The notes under the pieces were generated by a model. The model saw only the letters and a program-made list of their open reading frames with translations, was not told the DNA's origin and made no database searches. The position numbers and the translations under genes were made by a program. Shown piece after piece: positions 63,238-64,000 of a stretch of DNA of 64,000 nt. Position 1 is the first letter of the stretch; each line of letters begins with the position of its first letter. Source of the stretch: Flavobacterium sp. (GTDB taxonomy: Bacteria > Bacteroidota > Bacteroidia > Flavobacteriales > Flavobacteriaceae); the NCBI GenBank assembly GCA_023251135.1, contig JAHEZJ010000009.1, positions 62,001-126,000 on the forward strand, read 5' to 3'.

Positions 63238-64000
63238 CTCCGTTTTGTTTTATGAGGTTAAGAATGTTTTTAATATCATTTAGGGTTGTAAGGGGATTTA
63301 AAATGGTGAATTTCAAATAGAACTCTCCATCAACTTTGGTGCTGGCTACCAGAACTTCGCCGCCAAAAAACAGCTTCTCTTTGATGTATTTGTTGACTTC
63401 ACAAGAATTAGATTCAGCTGGTCCGTCGAGATAACGGAAGAGTAAAATACCGATATCAGAGTGGCATAACAGTTCAAAATTAGGATCGGCTTCGATATAG
63501 GCAGCGGTTTGTTGGGTAGTTTCGATTAAGGTCTCGGTAAATTGCCCGAGCTTTTTCTTGCCCATATAACGAAGGGTAAACCAAAGTTTCAAAGCATCAA
63601 AACGACGTGTAGTCTGAACAATCGATTTATTGACCTGAGCCGGAAGTGCATCGTAATTTTGCTCTTTAGGATTCAGATAATCAGCGTGATGCTTGATCAG
63701 GTTGAGGTGAAGTTTATTTTTAACAATAAACGCACTGCTGCTTACTGGTTGGAAGAATGATTTGTGATAATCGACCGTTACAGAATCGGCCAGTTCTATG
63801 CCGTTTAATAAATACCTTTGTTTCTCTGTTAAAAGCAATCCGCATCCATAGGCAGCATCTACGTGAAGCCATAAATTGTGCTGACTGGCAATAGCGGCGA
63901 TTGTTTTTAACGGATCGATGTTACCAAAATCGGTTGTACCGGCAGTAGCGGTAATGGCAATTGGAATGTTTCCTTTCTTAATTTCGTCAGCGATTGCCTT
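63215..64000 (-). CDS. PLP-dependent group II decarboxylase (DABA/lysine type), N-terminus outside the window
   Basis: The reading frame is open from 64000 down to the stop at 63215-63217, giving 261 residues of the C-terminal part. It contains GTTDFGNIDPLKTI, WLHVDAAYGCG (PLP-binding Asp) and SVTVDYHKSFFQPVSSSAF, with the Schiff-base Lys in DYHK, all typical of pyridoxal-dependent decarboxylases (PF00282). An internal Met at 63838 is not the start. In siderophore clusters this enzyme makes 1,3-diaminopropane from diaminobutyrate (RhbB) or cadaverine from lysine (DesA). The window cannot separate these. It overlaps the fused synthetase gene by 23 bp. Confidence 0.92.
   Translation of the reverse strand, partial: KAIADEIKKGNIPIAITATAGTTDFGNIDPLKTIAAIASQHNLWLHVDAAYGCGLLLTEKQRYLLNGIELADSVTVDYHKSFFQPVSSSAFIVKNKLHLNLIKHHADYLNPKEQNYDALPAQVNKSIVQTTRRFDALKLWFTLRYMGKKKLGQFTETLIETTQQTAAYIEADPNFELLCHSDIGILLFRYLDGPAESNSCEVNKYIKEKLFFGGEVLVASTKVDGEFYLKFTILNPLTTLNDIKNILNLIKQNGDEYHRLN

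Overview
The window looks like a chromosomal segment of a Flavobacterium or close Flavobacteriaceae relative. The DNA is AT-rich, with TAnnTTTG-type -7 boxes, YD/RHS proteins, DUF5977 repeats, 800-residue FtsX permeases, TonB receptors with carboxypeptidase-like N-termini and REP-like palindromes. No rRNA, tRNA, phage or complete insertion sequence was seen.

Layout. 1-4153 (minus): a PepSY/flavodoxin reductase cut by the left edge, a DUF2271 protein and a secreted ankyrin protein, with a possible iron box upstream. 4465-6409 (minus): a fosmidomycin-resistance-type MFS exporter and its FadR-family regulator, each preceded by the same 13-bp palindrome. 6706-7932: a lipoprotein aldose dehydrogenase. 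8093-10046: an HxlR regulator divergent from an MDR reductase and a cupin. 10299-13053: metNIQ behind a 31-codon Met/Cys leader ORF and a terminator/antiterminator pair, a candidate ribosome-mediated attenuator. 13404-21981: a small ORF, two large secreted YD/RHS proteins and a small membrane protein. 22410-23126: a DUF3667 protein. 23219-31736: an NtrY/NtrC-like two-component pair divergent from an ABC ATPase with two duplicated FtsX permeases, with palindromic activator sites and a weak sigma-54-like element between. 31881-38101: a deacetylase, a histidine kinase and NarL regulator, a PAS kinase and a YegP-like protein. An 18-bp palindrome lies upstream of both kinases.

38689-47291 is a probable aminophosphonate catabolic locus. 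It holds a TonB receptor, a DUF5690 MFS transporter, a TIGR03364 FAD oxidoreductase, a TIGR03351 phosphonatase-like hydrolase and a secreted phosphodiesterase-LamG protein broken by a one-base frameshift. An XRE-cupin regulator and a TPR gene follow on the minus strand.

49153-64000 is an iron region. It contains a PepSY membrane protein and a divergent TonB receptor, each with a Fur-like box, then a minus-strand operon entering from the right edge. Gene order in the operon is PLP decarboxylase, IucA/IucC synthetase fused to a GNAT acyltransferase, N-monooxygenase, second IucA/IucC synthetase, MATE exporter, acyl carrier protein and AMP ligase. The first part matches rhizobactin 1021 genes rhbB-C-D-E-F with C and D fused. 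The ACP and ligase suggest an acyl group may be added to a citrate-hydroxamate siderophore. Intergenic DNA in the right half is rich in dispersed repeats.
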